Positions 18,829-27,912 of a stretch of 40,450 bases of DNA are shown piece after piece (the stretch's first letter is position 1; every line of letters starts with the position of its first letter). The notes under the pieces are model-generated. The model was not told where the DNA came from. It worked only from the letters and a program-made list of their open reading frames with translations, and made no database searches. Location of the stretch: positions 1-40,450 of the forward strand of contig JAHELU010000011.1 of the NCBI GenBank assembly GCA_024644005.1. The letters run 5' to 3'. Origin of the DNA: Acidimicrobiales bacterium. Lineage in GTDB: Bacteria > Actinomycetota > Acidimicrobiia > Acidimicrobiales > SZUA-35. A program made the translations under genes and the position numbers.

Positions 18829-20226
18829 TTGTCGCTATCGCCTGTAGGGATGGTCGGACGTGGCCCATCCGTACTACCGACCGGCTCGCCCGGTTCGACG
18901 GTCCCGTCGCTACGGTTCGAGATCGGACGATCGGCGATCGTCCGGGAGCGGGCACGGCGAGAGAGGACCTCATCAGTGGAACGTCGCCCTCCACCGAACG
19001 GGCAGCCCCCGCAGCCTCGGCGAGCCCGCTCGCAGCGACGGCTGCAGGGCCTGATCGGGCTGGCCATCCTGGTGCTCATGGCCAGCAACCTCGGCCTGCC
19101 GCTGTCCGGCGGGTACGTCGCGGTCGACGTGCTGCTGGTCACGATCGGCTTCGACGTGGCCCGCAGCATCGAGCGAGGCACGGATCGCCACTGGCTGAAG
19201 CAGTTCTGGTTGTGCACGCTCGGTCGGATCGCCGCCCCGTTGGCGGTCGCCCTCGCCATGGTGGCGTTGTACTGGAGTTGGCACGACCAGCTCGACGAGC
19301 CGAAGATCCGGGCGATCCTCGGGGCCGTCACCATGACGCCGAACTTCTTCACCATCTTCGGCGGTGCCGACTTCCCGGCGATCTCGCACCTCTGGGTCGT
19401 CGGCATCGTCATGCAGTTCACGCTCCTGGCCCCGGTCCTGGTGGCCGGCTTCCGGCGCTCCCTCCGGCCGGATCGCCGGGCGTCGGCCCTACTCGGCGTC
19501 GCGGCCGGACTCGCCCTCTCCCGGCTCGGCTTCCTGATCCTCGGCATCGCGGAACCGGCCTCGGTCGCCACCAACACGCTGACGAGGCTCGACGGCCTGC
19601 TGGTCGGGGTGGCCATCGGCCTCGCCCCGACTGCGGTGCTTCGCCGCCGAACCCCGGTGGCGTTCGCATCGCCCGCGTTCGCCGGCCTCATGCTGCTGTT
19701 CGCTCTCGGCGTCGACCGGGCCGACATGCCGGCCGCCGCCATCGGGATCATGGTGCCGTTGGCGGTCGGGCTGACCGGCCTGATCGTGGCCGCCGAGGCG
19801 ATCGGTGGCCAGCAGCAGGCGCTGTCGGCGACCCTCGACAACCTGGCGCTGCGATGGCTCGGCGAGCGAGCGGTCGGGATCTACATCTGGCACTACCTGT
19901 TCGGTTTCGCCATCGACCGCGACGGCCTCGGCTCCGCCGGCGACCTCGGGGCCGGCAGCGATCCCGGGCAATGGCCCGGCTTCTCGTTGTTCGTCGTACG
20001 CATCGTGTTCAGCCTCGCTGCCGGTGCGGCGAGCTACCGCTTCCTCGAGCTGCCGGCCCTCGATGCGGTGGCGAGGCTCATGCGCCGGTCCGCCGAGCGG
20101 GAGGCCGCCGATCAGGGACCGACCGACGACGCGGATCCGCGGTCGGACGGTGTCCTCGTCGCGCCGTCGCTCCTGACCTCGTCGAAATGGGGATCGACGA
20201 GCGGGATGGCCGAGGCAGGTAGCTGA
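18829..20226 (+). CDS. acyltransferase 3 (OafA/YrhL)-like multi-TM protein
   Basis: GGYVAVDVLLVTIGFDVARSI, HLWVVGIVMQFTLLAPVLV, AVGIYIWHYLFG match the AT3 TM layout; an alternative start is near 18976 (VERRPPPNGQ). Confidence 0.6.
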   Translation: MSLSPVGMVGRGPSVLPTGSPGSTVPSLRFEIGRSAIVRERARRERTSSVERRPPPNGQPPQPRRARSQRRLQGLIGLAILVLMASNLGLPLSGGYVAVDVLLVTIGFDVARSIERGTDRHWLKQFWLCTLGRIAAPLAVALAMVALYWSWHDQLDEPKIRAILGAVTMTPNFFTIFGGADFPAISHLWVVGIVMQFTLLAPVLVAGFRRSLRPDRRASALLGVAAGLALSRLGFLILGIAEPASVATNTLTRLDGLLVGVAIGLAPTAVLRRRTPVAFASPAFAGLMLLFALGVDRADMPAAAIGIMVPLAVGLTGLIVAAEAIGGQQQALSATLDNLALRWLGERAVGIYIWHYLFGFAIDRDGLGSAGDLGAGSDPGQWPGFSLFVVRIVFSLAAGAASYRFLELPALDAVARLMRRSAEREAADQGPTDDADPRSDGVLVAPSLLTSSKWGSTSGMAEAGS

Positions 20227-20332
20227 GCCGGCCGTTCAGCCGGTTGAAAGGGCCGGTTCGGTGGGCATCGTGCCCTGTCGGGCACGGCGGTGCCCGCCAC
20301 CCGTCGCGGCCCATTAGGCTCGAATCCTGCTC

Positions 20333-21280
20333 ATGAAACCTGCGCTCACCCTCCTTCGGGGCTTCTGCATGGGGGCCGCCGACATCGTGCCCGGCGTGTC
20401 CGGCGGCACGATCGCCCTCGTCTTCGGCATCTACGAGCAACTGCTCGACAACGTCCGCTGCGGCGCACGGGCGGTCGGCTCGGTGGCCCGGCTCGACCCC
20501 GCCGGCGTCAGGAGGCACCTGCTCTCGATCGAGTGGGGTTTCCTGCTGCCGCTCGTGGCCGGGATCGCCGTGGCCGTAGCTGCGCTCGCCTCGCTGATCG
20601 AGCGCCTGCTCCAGACCAGACCGGAGGAGATGGCCGGTCTGTTCTTCGGCCTGGTGGCCGGATCGGTCGTGGTGGCATGGGGCCTGCTGCGGCGCCGCTC
20701 CAACATCGACACCTCGATCATGATCGCCGTCGGCGTGATCACCTTCGTGCTGCTCGGCTTCCAGTCCGGCCCAGTGGCCGACCCGTCCCTCCCCGTGTTC
20801 TTCGGCGCCGGCGCCCTCGCCATCTGCGCCATGATCCTGCCCGGCATCAGCGGTTCGTTCATCCTCCTCATGTTGGGCATGTACGCGGCCGTGCTCGGTG
20901 CCGTCCACGACCGGGAGCCGTCGGACATCCTGAACCTCGCCGTGTTCTCCCTCGGAGCCGTCGTCGGGATCGCCCTGTTCTCGACCGCGCTCGGCTGGCT
21001 GCTCGATCGCCATCACGACCCGGTCCTGGCCGTGCTCATCGGCTTGATGGTCGGGTCGTTCAGGGTGCTGTGGCCCTGGCCGAACGGCGTCGGCATCATC
21101 AGCGACGACGAGGCGGCGGCGGTCTCCGGCACCGGTCTGGAGCTCCCGGACGGCGGCGCCGTCGCGGTGCCGACCATCCTGGCGATCGTGGCCTTCGTCA
21201 TCGTCGTGGCGATGGGCAGATTGACCCCGAAGACCGACTACGAGCTGGCCCCCGGATCCCTCACCGACAGCGGAATCTGA
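20333..21280 (+). CDS. DUF368 domain-containing membrane protein
   Basis: 315 aa; LLRGFCMGAADIVPGVSGGTIALVFGIYEQLLDNV and MILPGISGSFILLMLGMYAAVLGAV, the two DUF368 signature half-repeats. Confidence 0.9.
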   Translation: MKPALTLLRGFCMGAADIVPGVSGGTIALVFGIYEQLLDNVRCGARAVGSVARLDPAGVRRHLLSIEWGFLLPLVAGIAVAVAALASLIERLLQTRPEEMAGLFFGLVAGSVVVAWGLLRRRSNIDTSIMIAVGVITFVLLGFQSGPVADPSLPVFFGAGALAICAMILPGISGSFILLMLGMYAAVLGAVHDREPSDILNLAVFSLGAVVGIALFSTALGWLLDRHHDPVLAVLIGLMVGSFRVLWPWPNGVGIISDDEAAAVSGTGLELPDGGAVAVPTILAIVAFVIVVAMGRLTPKTDYELAPGSLTDSGI

Positions 21281-21363
21281 GCCCCCGGCCCAGCGATCCC
21301 GTCGGACGCGACCCGGCGAACCGCCCTTCGTTACCTGTGGCGAGGCTGTTACCCTGAGCGGCA

Positions 21364-22620
21364 ATGGCCGGGACATGGAGACGACGGGCGATCGGAGTCG
21401 TGGCCGCGGTCGTGGCGGTCTTCGGGTTGCTCGCCGTCTTCGATGCGCTGCCCGGTGAGGACCCCGAGGGGGTGCTGGCCGGGTCCGGCTCGCCCTCCGC
21501 TGACGGTGGGGACCAGCAGGACCGGCTCGAGGCCACCGGCACCACCATCGGATCGGCAGCGGCGCCCGACGAAGCGGCGGGCTCGGGGGGAGCCGGCGAG
21601 CCGGCGAGCCAGGCGGCGACGGCAACGGGGGCCGGAGAGACCGGCACCACCGGCCAGTTCGAGTCGATCCGGAACGACCAGGCCAAGTTCAGCCGGTTCG
21701 CCGACGTCCCGTCCGCCCGGTTGGATCTCGCCGCGCTGACCGAGCCGGCGCCGGTGAACGACAACGGCGGTTCGACCGCCGGCCAGTTCCGGGTGGCCTG
21801 CGAGTACTCCCACTTCGGCTACGACGATCCGATCGTGTTCCCCGGCCAGCCCGGCCGGTCCCACCTGCACATGTTCTTCGGCAACACCCTCACCGATGCC
21901 TTCACCACCCAGGAGAAGCTCGTCGACACCGGTGGCGGCACCTGCAGCGGGTTCGAGCTGAATCGCTCGGCGTACTGGACGCCGGCCCTGCTCGACGGCA
22001 GCGGCAACACCGTGGTGCCGGACTCGATCATCATCTACTACAAGACGAAGTACCCCGACGCCGTCACGGCCATGCCCCAGGGCCTCCAGATGGTGGCCGG
22101 CAACACGACGGCCGAGTCGTTCGAGGCAAGCGGCCTGCTGCACTGGTCGTGTGGGCCGAACGGGCACGCCTACGACCACACGAACCGCATCCCCGACTGC
22201 AACGGAGACGTGATCAACGCCTCGATCCAATTCCCGAACTGCTGGGACGGGGTCAACCTGACATCGAGCGACTTCGTCTCCCACCTCACCTATGCGAACG
22301 ACCAGCAGGCCTGCCCGACCAGCCACCCGAAGCGGCTCCCCCAGATCTCGATCCTGATGTACTTCCCCGGCACCGACTCCGTCGACGGGTGGCAACTCTC
22401 GTCCGACCAGACCGAAGGCTTCAACGGCGCCCCCGGTGGCACCCTGCACGCCGACTGGTGGGGTGGCTGGAACGACGAGACGATGAACCTGTGGATCGAC
22501 GGCTGCATGAAGGCGTCGCGCAACTGCTCGTTCGGTCAGACCGGCGGCCCCCGGCAGCTGGCCGGGCTCAACCCGCTCGAGGTGTACGAGGGCGAGAACT
22601 ACCTGCCACTGCCGAGCTGA
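21364..22620 (+). CDS. DUF1996 domain-containing secreted protein
   Basis: FRVACEYSHFGYDDPIVFPGQPGRSHLHMFFGNTLTDAFTT, IPDCNGDVINASIQFPNCWDGVNLTS, HADWWGGWNDETMNLWIDGCM; N-terminal TM/signal. Confidence 0.85.
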   Translation: MAGTWRRRAIGVVAAVVAVFGLLAVFDALPGEDPEGVLAGSGSPSADGGDQQDRLEATGTTIGSAAAPDEAAGSGGAGEPASQAATATGAGETGTTGQFESIRNDQAKFSRFADVPSARLDLAALTEPAPVNDNGGSTAGQFRVACEYSHFGYDDPIVFPGQPGRSHLHMFFGNTLTDAFTTQEKLVDTGGGTCSGFELNRSAYWTPALLDGSGNTVVPDSIIIYYKTKYPDAVTAMPQGLQMVAGNTTAESFEASGLLHWSCGPNGHAYDHTNRIPDCNGDVINASIQFPNCWDGVNLTSSDFVSHLTYANDQQACPTSHPKRLPQISILMYFPGTDSVDGWQLSSDQTEGFNGAPGGTLHADWWGGWNDETMNLWIDGCMKASRNCSFGQTGGPRQLAGLNPLEVYEGENYLPLPS

Positions 22621-22673
22621 AGCGAGTCACTCCCACTCGATGGTGCCTGCCGTTCGGCCTCGGCCTCACTACG

Positions 22674-22696
22674 CGAGTTCGGCTCCGCCGAACTCG
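22674..22696. terminator. perfect hairpin, candidate bidirectional terminator (repeat copy 1)
   Basis: CGAGTTCGGC-TCC-GCCGAACTCG between the convergent DUF1996 gene and guaA. Confidence 0.5.
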
Positions 22697-22753
22697 GGAG
22701 CGCTCGTCACTCCCACTCGATGGTGCCTGCCGTTCGGCCTCGGCCTCACTACG

Positions 22754-22776
22754 CGAGTTCGGCTCCGCCGAACTCG
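22754..22776. terminator. perfect hairpin, candidate bidirectional terminator (repeat copy 2)
   Basis: Same CGAGTTCGGC-TCC-GCCGAACTCG hairpin in the second repeat unit. Confidence 0.5.
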
Positions 22777-22785
22777 GGAGCGCTG

Positions 22786-24354
22786 TCACTCCCACTCGAT
22801 GGTGCCTGGTGGTTTCGAGGTGATGTCGTAGGCGACTCGGTTGACCCCGGCGACCTCGTTGATGATGCGGTTCGACATCGTCTCCAACAGGTCGTATGGC
22901 AGGCGGGCCCAATCGGCGGTCATCGCGTCGTCGCTGGTGACCGCCCGGATGATGATCGGATGGGCGTAGGTCCGCTCGTCGCCCATCACGCCGACGGTCT
23001 TGATGTCGGCCAACACGGCGAAGGCCTGCCAGATCTCCCGCTCCAGGCCGGCGGCGACGATCTCGGCCCTGACGATGGCATCGGCCTGCTGCAGCACCGC
23101 CACCTTCTCCTCGGTGACCTCCCCGATGATGCGGACCCCCAGACCCGGCCCGGGAAAGGGCTGCCGCCACACGATCTCGTCCGGCAAGCCGAGCTGGGAA
23201 CCGACCTTGCGGACCTCGTCCTTGAACAGGTTCCGCAAGGGCTCCACCAGCTCGAACTCGAGGTCCTCGGGTAGTCCGCCGACGTTGTGGTGGCTCTTGA
23301 TCTTGGCCGCATCGGCGGTGCCGGACTCGATGACGTCGGGATAGAGGGTGCCCTGGACCAGGAACTCGGCGTCCTCGATCCCGCCTGACGCCTCCTCGAA
23401 CACCCTGATGAACAGCTCGCCGATCGTCTTGCGCTTGTCCTCCGGCTCGGTCACACCGGCCAGCCGCTCGAGGAACCGATCGCCGGCCCTGACGTGGATC
23501 AGCTCGATGCCCTGATGGCGCTGGAAGGTCTCGACGACCTGTTCCGACTCGCCGAGCCGCATGAGCCCCGTGTCGACGTAGACGCAGGTCAGCCTGTGTC
23601 CGATCGCCCGGTGGACCAGCGCGGCGGCCACCGAGGAGTCCACACCGCCCGAGAGGCCACAGATCGCCCGGCCGTCGCCGACCCGGGCCCGGATGGCCTC
23701 GACCGAGGTCTCGATGATCGATCCCATCGTCCACGACGGCTGGCAGCCGGCGAGATCGTGGAGGAACCGGTCCAGCAATGCCATGCCGTTCGGCGTGTGT
23801 CCGACCTCCGGGTGGTACTGCACACCCCAGATCCGACGTTGATCGTTCTCCAGCAGTGCGATCGGGGCGTTGGGCGACGAGCCGCAACCGACGAAACCCT
23901 CTGGGACGACCGTGATGCCGTCGAAGTGGCTCATCCACACCGTCTGGGCCGGCGGTGCGTCCGGGCCGAGCAATGAGCTCGAGCAGCCGGGCTCGACGGT
24001 CAGGACGGTCCGTCCGTACTCGCCCTGGCTGTTGCGACCGACGGTCCCCCCGAGCTGCTGGGCGATGAGCTGGGCCCCGTAGCAGATGCCGAGGATGGGG
24101 ATGCCGAGCTCGAAGATCTGCGGATCGAGCCGGGGAGCGTGGTCGACGTGGACGCTGGCCGGTCCCCCGGAGAGGATGATGGCGGCCGGCTGCCGCTCCT
24201 TGACCTCGGCCGCCGAGATCTCGTGGCTGACGATCTCGGAGTAGACCTGGAGCTCCCGCACCCGGCGGGCGATCAGCTGGGCGTACTGGGCCCCGAAATC
24301 GACCACCAGCACCACCTGGCGGGGCGCAGCCGCAGCGCTCGACCGACCGGTCAC
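22786..24354 (-). CDS. guaA: glutamine-hydrolyzing GMP synthase
   Basis: GTG start; [90 protein letters not shown], ends KPPGTIEWE. Confidence 0.95.
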   Translation of the reverse strand: MTGRSSAAAAPRQVVLVVDFGAQYAQLIARRVRELQVYSEIVSHEISAAEVKERQPAAIILSGGPASVHVDHAPRLDPQIFELGIPILGICYGAQLIAQQLGGTVGRNSQGEYGRTVLTVEPGCSSSLLGPDAPPAQTVWMSHFDGITVVPEGFVGCGSSPNAPIALLENDQRRIWGVQYHPEVGHTPNGMALLDRFLHDLAGCQPSWTMGSIIETSVEAIRARVGDGRAICGLSGGVDSSVAAALVHRAIGHRLTCVYVDTGLMRLGESEQVVETFQRHQGIELIHVRAGDRFLERLAGVTEPEDKRKTIGELFIRVFEEASGGIEDAEFLVQGTLYPDVIESGTADAAKIKSHHNVGGLPEDLEFELVEPLRNLFKDEVRKVGSQLGLPDEIVWRQPFPGPGLGVRIIGEVTEEKVAVLQQADAIVRAEIVAAGLEREIWQAFAVLADIKTVGVMGDERTYAHPIIIRAVTSDDAMTADWARLPYDLLETMSNRIINEVAGVNRVAYDITSKPPGTIEWE

Positions 24355-24386
24355 GGCGACCGACCCCTCGGCTGGGTCACCGGGGC

Positions 24387-25499
24387 TCACCGGCCGCTCG
24401 ATCGGATCAGGACCTCGGCCTTCTGCAGGTCCTTGATGTTCTGGTAGCCGAGCGTGCCGAGCGACTGGCGGAGCGCACCGAACAGGTTGAGCCGGCCGTC
24501 CCCGGCGACCGCCGGACCGAGAAGCAGCTCCTCGAGCGAGCCGATCTGGTCGACCCGGACCCGGTTGCCCTGGGGCAGCGTGGGGTGGATGACCGAGTTC
24601 CCCCAGTGCCAACCTCGCCCCGGTGCCTCGTCGGCTGCGGCGAGCGCCGAGCCGAGCATCACCCCGTCGGCACCGCACGCGATCGCCTTTGCGATCTGAC
24701 CCGCATACCTGAAGCCGCCGTCCGCGATCACGTGCACGTAGACGCCGGTCTCGTCGAGGTGACGCATCCTGGCTGCCCTGACATCGGCGATGGCGGTGGC
24801 CATGCCGGATCCGACACCGATGACCTGCCCGGCCGAGGCGGTCCGGCCGCCGTCGACCCCGACCAGCACGCCGGCGGCCCCGGTGCGCATCAGGTGGAGG
24901 GCGGCAGGGTAGCTGGCGCAGCCACCGACGATCACCGGTGTCTCCAGCTCGCGGACGAACTGCTTCAGGTTCAGGCTCTCGCCGTCGGTCACGTGCTCCG
25001 CCGATATCACCGAACCGCGAATGACCATCAGGTCGAGCTCCGCCTTGAGCAAGAGGCCGGCCAGCGAGGCCACGTGCTTCGGCGAGACCGCACCTGCGGC
25101 GATGACCCCACCTTCGTGGATCTCGGCCACCCGCTTCGAGATGAGGTCGGGGTCCAGCGGAGCCCCGTAGAGCTCGCGCATCCTGGCCAGTGCCGCCTCG
25201 CCCTCGAGGTCGGCCAGCTCGGCCAGGAGGTCGTCTGCGTCCTCGTGGCGGGTCCACAGACCTTCGAGGTCGAGCACCGCCAGCCCGCCCAGCTGGCCGA
25301 TTGCGACGGCCGTGGCCGGGCTCGTCACGGAATCCATGGCCGAGGCGAGGAACGGGAGCTCCAACCGGTAGGCGTCGATCTGCCACGACAGGTCGACCAG
25401 GTCGGCGTCCCTCGTCCGCCGTCCGGGCAGCAGCACCAGCTCGTCGAGATCGTATGCCCGCCGGGCCGACTTGCCCATTCCAATGTCTCTGTCAGCCAA
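24387..25499 (-). CDS. GuaB3 family IMP dehydrogenase-related protein
   Basis: [82 protein letters not shown]; adjacent to guaA; start (TTG 25499 or ATG further in) uncertain. Confidence 0.88.
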   Translation of the reverse strand: MADRDIGMGKSARRAYDLDELVLLPGRRTRDADLVDLSWQIDAYRLELPFLASAMDSVTSPATAVAIGQLGGLAVLDLEGLWTRHEDADDLLAELADLEGEAALARMRELYGAPLDPDLISKRVAEIHEGGVIAAGAVSPKHVASLAGLLLKAELDLMVIRGSVISAEHVTDGESLNLKQFVRELETPVIVGGCASYPAALHLMRTGAAGVLVGVDGGRTASAGQVIGVGSGMATAIADVRAARMRHLDETGVYVHVIADGGFRYAGQIAKAIACGADGVMLGSALAAADEAPGRGWHWGNSVIHPTLPQGNRVRVDQIGSLEELLLGPAVAGDGRLNLFGALRQSLGTLGYQNIKDLQKAEVLIRSSGR

Positions 25500-25614
25500 G
25501 GCAGACCTCCGAAAAAGCGGAAAACTCAAGACTAACGGTCCGCACCTCGGTCCGGGGGTTCTTTGCATCTGTTTCAACCGGCAACACTTCTGTGGTGTCG
25601 GCCCGCCCGGATCG

Positions 25615-25658
25615 TGGCAGGATCAAGGCAGCATCAAGACTGGATCAAGGCAGGATCA
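25615..25658. repeat. four tandem 11-bp units spanning the 3' end of the quinone oxidoreductase gene
   Basis: Plus strand TGGCAGGATCA / AGGCAGCATCA / AGACTGGATCA / AGGCAGGATCA. Confidence 0.75.
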
Positions 25659-26613
25659 GCACCTTGCCGGTGGTCGAGCGGCCCTCCAGGGCCCGGTGGG
25701 CGGCTGCCGCCTCTTCGAGCGGATAGCGGGCTCCGATGGAGATCTCGAGCTCACCGTCGGCGATCCAGCGGAACAACTCGTCGCTCCGTTGTCGACCCTC
25801 GGGCGGTGTGAGGTAGTGGACGAGGCTCGGTCGGGTCACGTACAGCGAGCCACCGGCGTTCAGCCGCTGCAGATCGAAGGGCGGCACCTGGCCGCTCGAC
25901 CCCCCGAAGAGAACGAACATGCCTCGGGGTCGTAGCAGCCCGAGCCCGCCGTCGAACGTGTCCTTGCCGACCCCGTCGTAGACGACGTCGAGACCGCCCC
26001 GGTCGCCGAGCTCGGCCCGGACCGCAGCGACGAAGTCGACCTCTCGATAGTTGATGACGTGATCGGCACCGGCCCGTCTGGCCACCTCCGCCTTCTCGTC
26101 GCTGCCGACGGTGGTGAAGACCTCGGCACCGATGCGCTTCGCCAGCTGGATGAGGAGTCCACCGACACCCCCCGCTCCGGCGTGGATCAGGCAGCGCTGC
26201 CCGGCCCCGAGCTCGAAGGTGTCGGTCACCAGGTAGTGGGCGGTCAGCCCCTGGAGCGCAGCGGCGGCCGCGATCTCCAGCTCGACGCCGTCGGGGACGG
26301 GATACACGGCATCTGCGTCACCGAGGCAGTGCTCGGCGTAGGTGGCCCCGACCATGGGGGCGCAGACCCGGTCCCCCACCCGCAGACCGGCGACGCCTTC
26401 ACCGACCCCGGACACCGTCCCTGCGCACTCCCTGCCGAGCACCAGCGGCAGCTTTGCCGGGTAGACCCCGCTACGGAAGTAGGTGTCGATGAAGTTGAGT
26501 CCGGCCGCTGCCACCTCGATGCGGACCTGGCCAGGGCCCGGCTCTGGCATCGGCGCCTCGACGAGCTCCATCACGTCCGGCCCACCCGTCTCCTCGATCT
26601 GGATTGCCCGCAT
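25645..26613 (-). CDS. quinone oxidoreductase (NADPH:quinone reductase/MDR superfamily)
   Basis: MRAIQIEETGGPDVMELVEAPMPEPGPGQVRIEVAAAGLNFIDTYFRSGVYPAKLPLVLGRECAGTV; LIHAGAGGVGGLLIQLAKRIGAEVFTTVGSDEKAE. Confidence 0.9.
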   Translation of the reverse strand: MRAIQIEETGGPDVMELVEAPMPEPGPGQVRIEVAAAGLNFIDTYFRSGVYPAKLPLVLGRECAGTVSGVGEGVAGLRVGDRVCAPMVGATYAEHCLGDADAVYPVPDGVELEIAAAAALQGLTAHYLVTDTFELGAGQRCLIHAGAGGVGGLLIQLAKRIGAEVFTTVGSDEKAEVARRAGADHVINYREVDFVAAVRAELGDRGGLDVVYDGVGKDTFDGGLGLLRPRGMFVLFGGSSGQVPPFDLQRLNAGGSLYVTRPSLVHYLTPPEGRQRSDELFRWIADGELEISIGARYPLEEAAAAHRALEGRSTTGKVLILP

Positions 26614-26699
26614 CGTCTCTGCTCCTGGTTCTCGCTCGGTTCTCGGGTGGGGTTCTCGTATGGCCGGGTCTCTGGTTTCGAGGCTCGGTGACGACGCGC

Positions 26700-27710
26700 T
26701 CAGCTCGCCAGTTCCTCGAACCGGCCGTCGGCGTGGCGGGCGAAGCGCCGTGCCTCCCCGCCGTGGACGGGATCGTCGGACGACCAGGGCCAACCGCCGA
26801 AACCGGTCCGCTGGTAGTCGAGCATCGCCTGCCGTATTCCGGCCTCGTCGTTGAGCACGAACGGCCCGTACTGGGCCACCGGCTCACCGATCGGCTTCCC
26901 CTGTAGCACCAGCCCCTCGGCCCGATCGGTCGTGGTTGCGATCTCGACCGCGGCCGTCGGGTCGAGCACCACACCGGTGTCGGCGTCGACCGATCGCCCG
27001 GCCACGGTGGTGGTCCCGCCCTCGAACAGGTACAGCACCCGGCTCGAAGCCGGATCGGCCGGCGGCGGCGCCCAGCGAGCGCCAGGCTCGAGCGTGACGT
27101 GCCAGATCGCCACGTCGTTGTCGGCCGCGGCCCAGGAGTCCGGCGGCGGATCGGGGGGTACCGCATCGCCGAGCCGACCGGCGATCACGGTTACCTCGAC
27201 GCCGTCCTGACGGTGCTTCGGGATCTCGTCGTGCCACAGCATCGAGAAGTAGGGGTCGACCATCTTGTTGGCCGCCGGCAGGTTCAGCCAGATCTGGAAC
27301 AGGTGGAGCGTGTTCGGACCGTCGGGGTCGAAGAGGGGGAACATCTCGGCATGGACGATGCCGGCCCCGGCGGTGATCCACTGCACGTCACCCTCGCCGA
27401 ACCGGGCCTGGGCGCCGAGGGAGTCCGAGTGGTCGCACCAGCCCCGCCGCACGTAGGTGACGGTCTCGAAGCCCCGGTGGGGGTGCTGGGGGAACCCCGG
27501 GACGGTGGACCCGTGGTACATGTTCCAGCCGTCGATGCCGGCGAAGTCCTGGCCGATCCGGCGACCGGCGAGCGACGCCGCTGGCCCGAGGTTGCCATCG
27601 GCCAGGGGATAGCGGTCGAGGTGGTGGGCGCAGAACAGGAACGGGTCGACCGTCGGCCACTGGCCCCCGAGGGGCACCGTCTGCAGGATGGCGGAGCTCA
27701 TGCCGTCCAT
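26700..27710 (-). CDS. pirin family protein
   Basis: NMYHGSTVPGFPQHPHRGFETVTYVRRGWCDHSDSLG, GDVQWITAGAGIVHAEMFP, LHLFQIWLNLPAANKMVDPYF. Confidence 0.92.
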   Translation of the reverse strand: MDGMSSAILQTVPLGGQWPTVDPFLFCAHHLDRYPLADGNLGPAASLAGRRIGQDFAGIDGWNMYHGSTVPGFPQHPHRGFETVTYVRRGWCDHSDSLGAQARFGEGDVQWITAGAGIVHAEMFPLFDPDGPNTLHLFQIWLNLPAANKMVDPYFSMLWHDEIPKHRQDGVEVTVIAGRLGDAVPPDPPPDSWAAADNDVAIWHVTLEPGARWAPPPADPASSRVLYLFEGGTTTVAGRSVDADTGVVLDPTAAVEIATTTDRAEGLVLQGKPIGEPVAQYGPFVLNDEAGIRQAMLDYQRTGFGGWPWSSDDPVHGGEARRFARHADGRFEELAS

Positions 27711-27761
27711 CCTAGGAGCGGGAAGCCGATCCCAGGGCGGCCGGCTGTGTCATGACCCGGC

Positions 27762-27903
27762 GCGTCCGCGGGCGCGCGTCCGCAGGCACGGCACCACCAC
27801 CGCCACGCGTCCGCGGGCGCGCGTCCGCGGGCACGGCACCACCACCGCCACGCGTCGGCGGGCGCGCGTCCGCAGGCGCACCGCCCACGCGTCCGCGAGC
27901 GCG
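27762..27903. repeat. 45-bp GC-rich tandem repeat (two full units plus a degenerate third)
   Basis: GCGTCCGCGGGCGCGCGTCCGCAGGCACGGCACCACCACCGCCAC at 27762-27806, repeated at 27807-27851, then degraded copies to about 27903. Confidence 0.8.
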
Positions 27904-27912
27904 TTTGCCCGG

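Larger units (their letters stand above)
22626..22808. repeat. tandem 80/79-bp repeat derived from the 3' end of guaA (2 full copies plus a 24-bp copy inside guaA)
   Basis: Copy 1 22626-22705 and copy 2 22706-22784 are identical except for one missing C; both begin with GTCACTCCCACTCGATGGTGCCTG, which recurs at 22785-22808 as the guaA terminus (GTIEWE-stop). Confidence 0.9.

Noticed and set aside
24355-25386. N-terminal extension of the 866-aa ORF 22786..25386
   Set aside because: Overlaps the GuaB3-like gene out of frame with an Arg/Gly-rich shadow translation; GuaA starts at the GTG at 24354.
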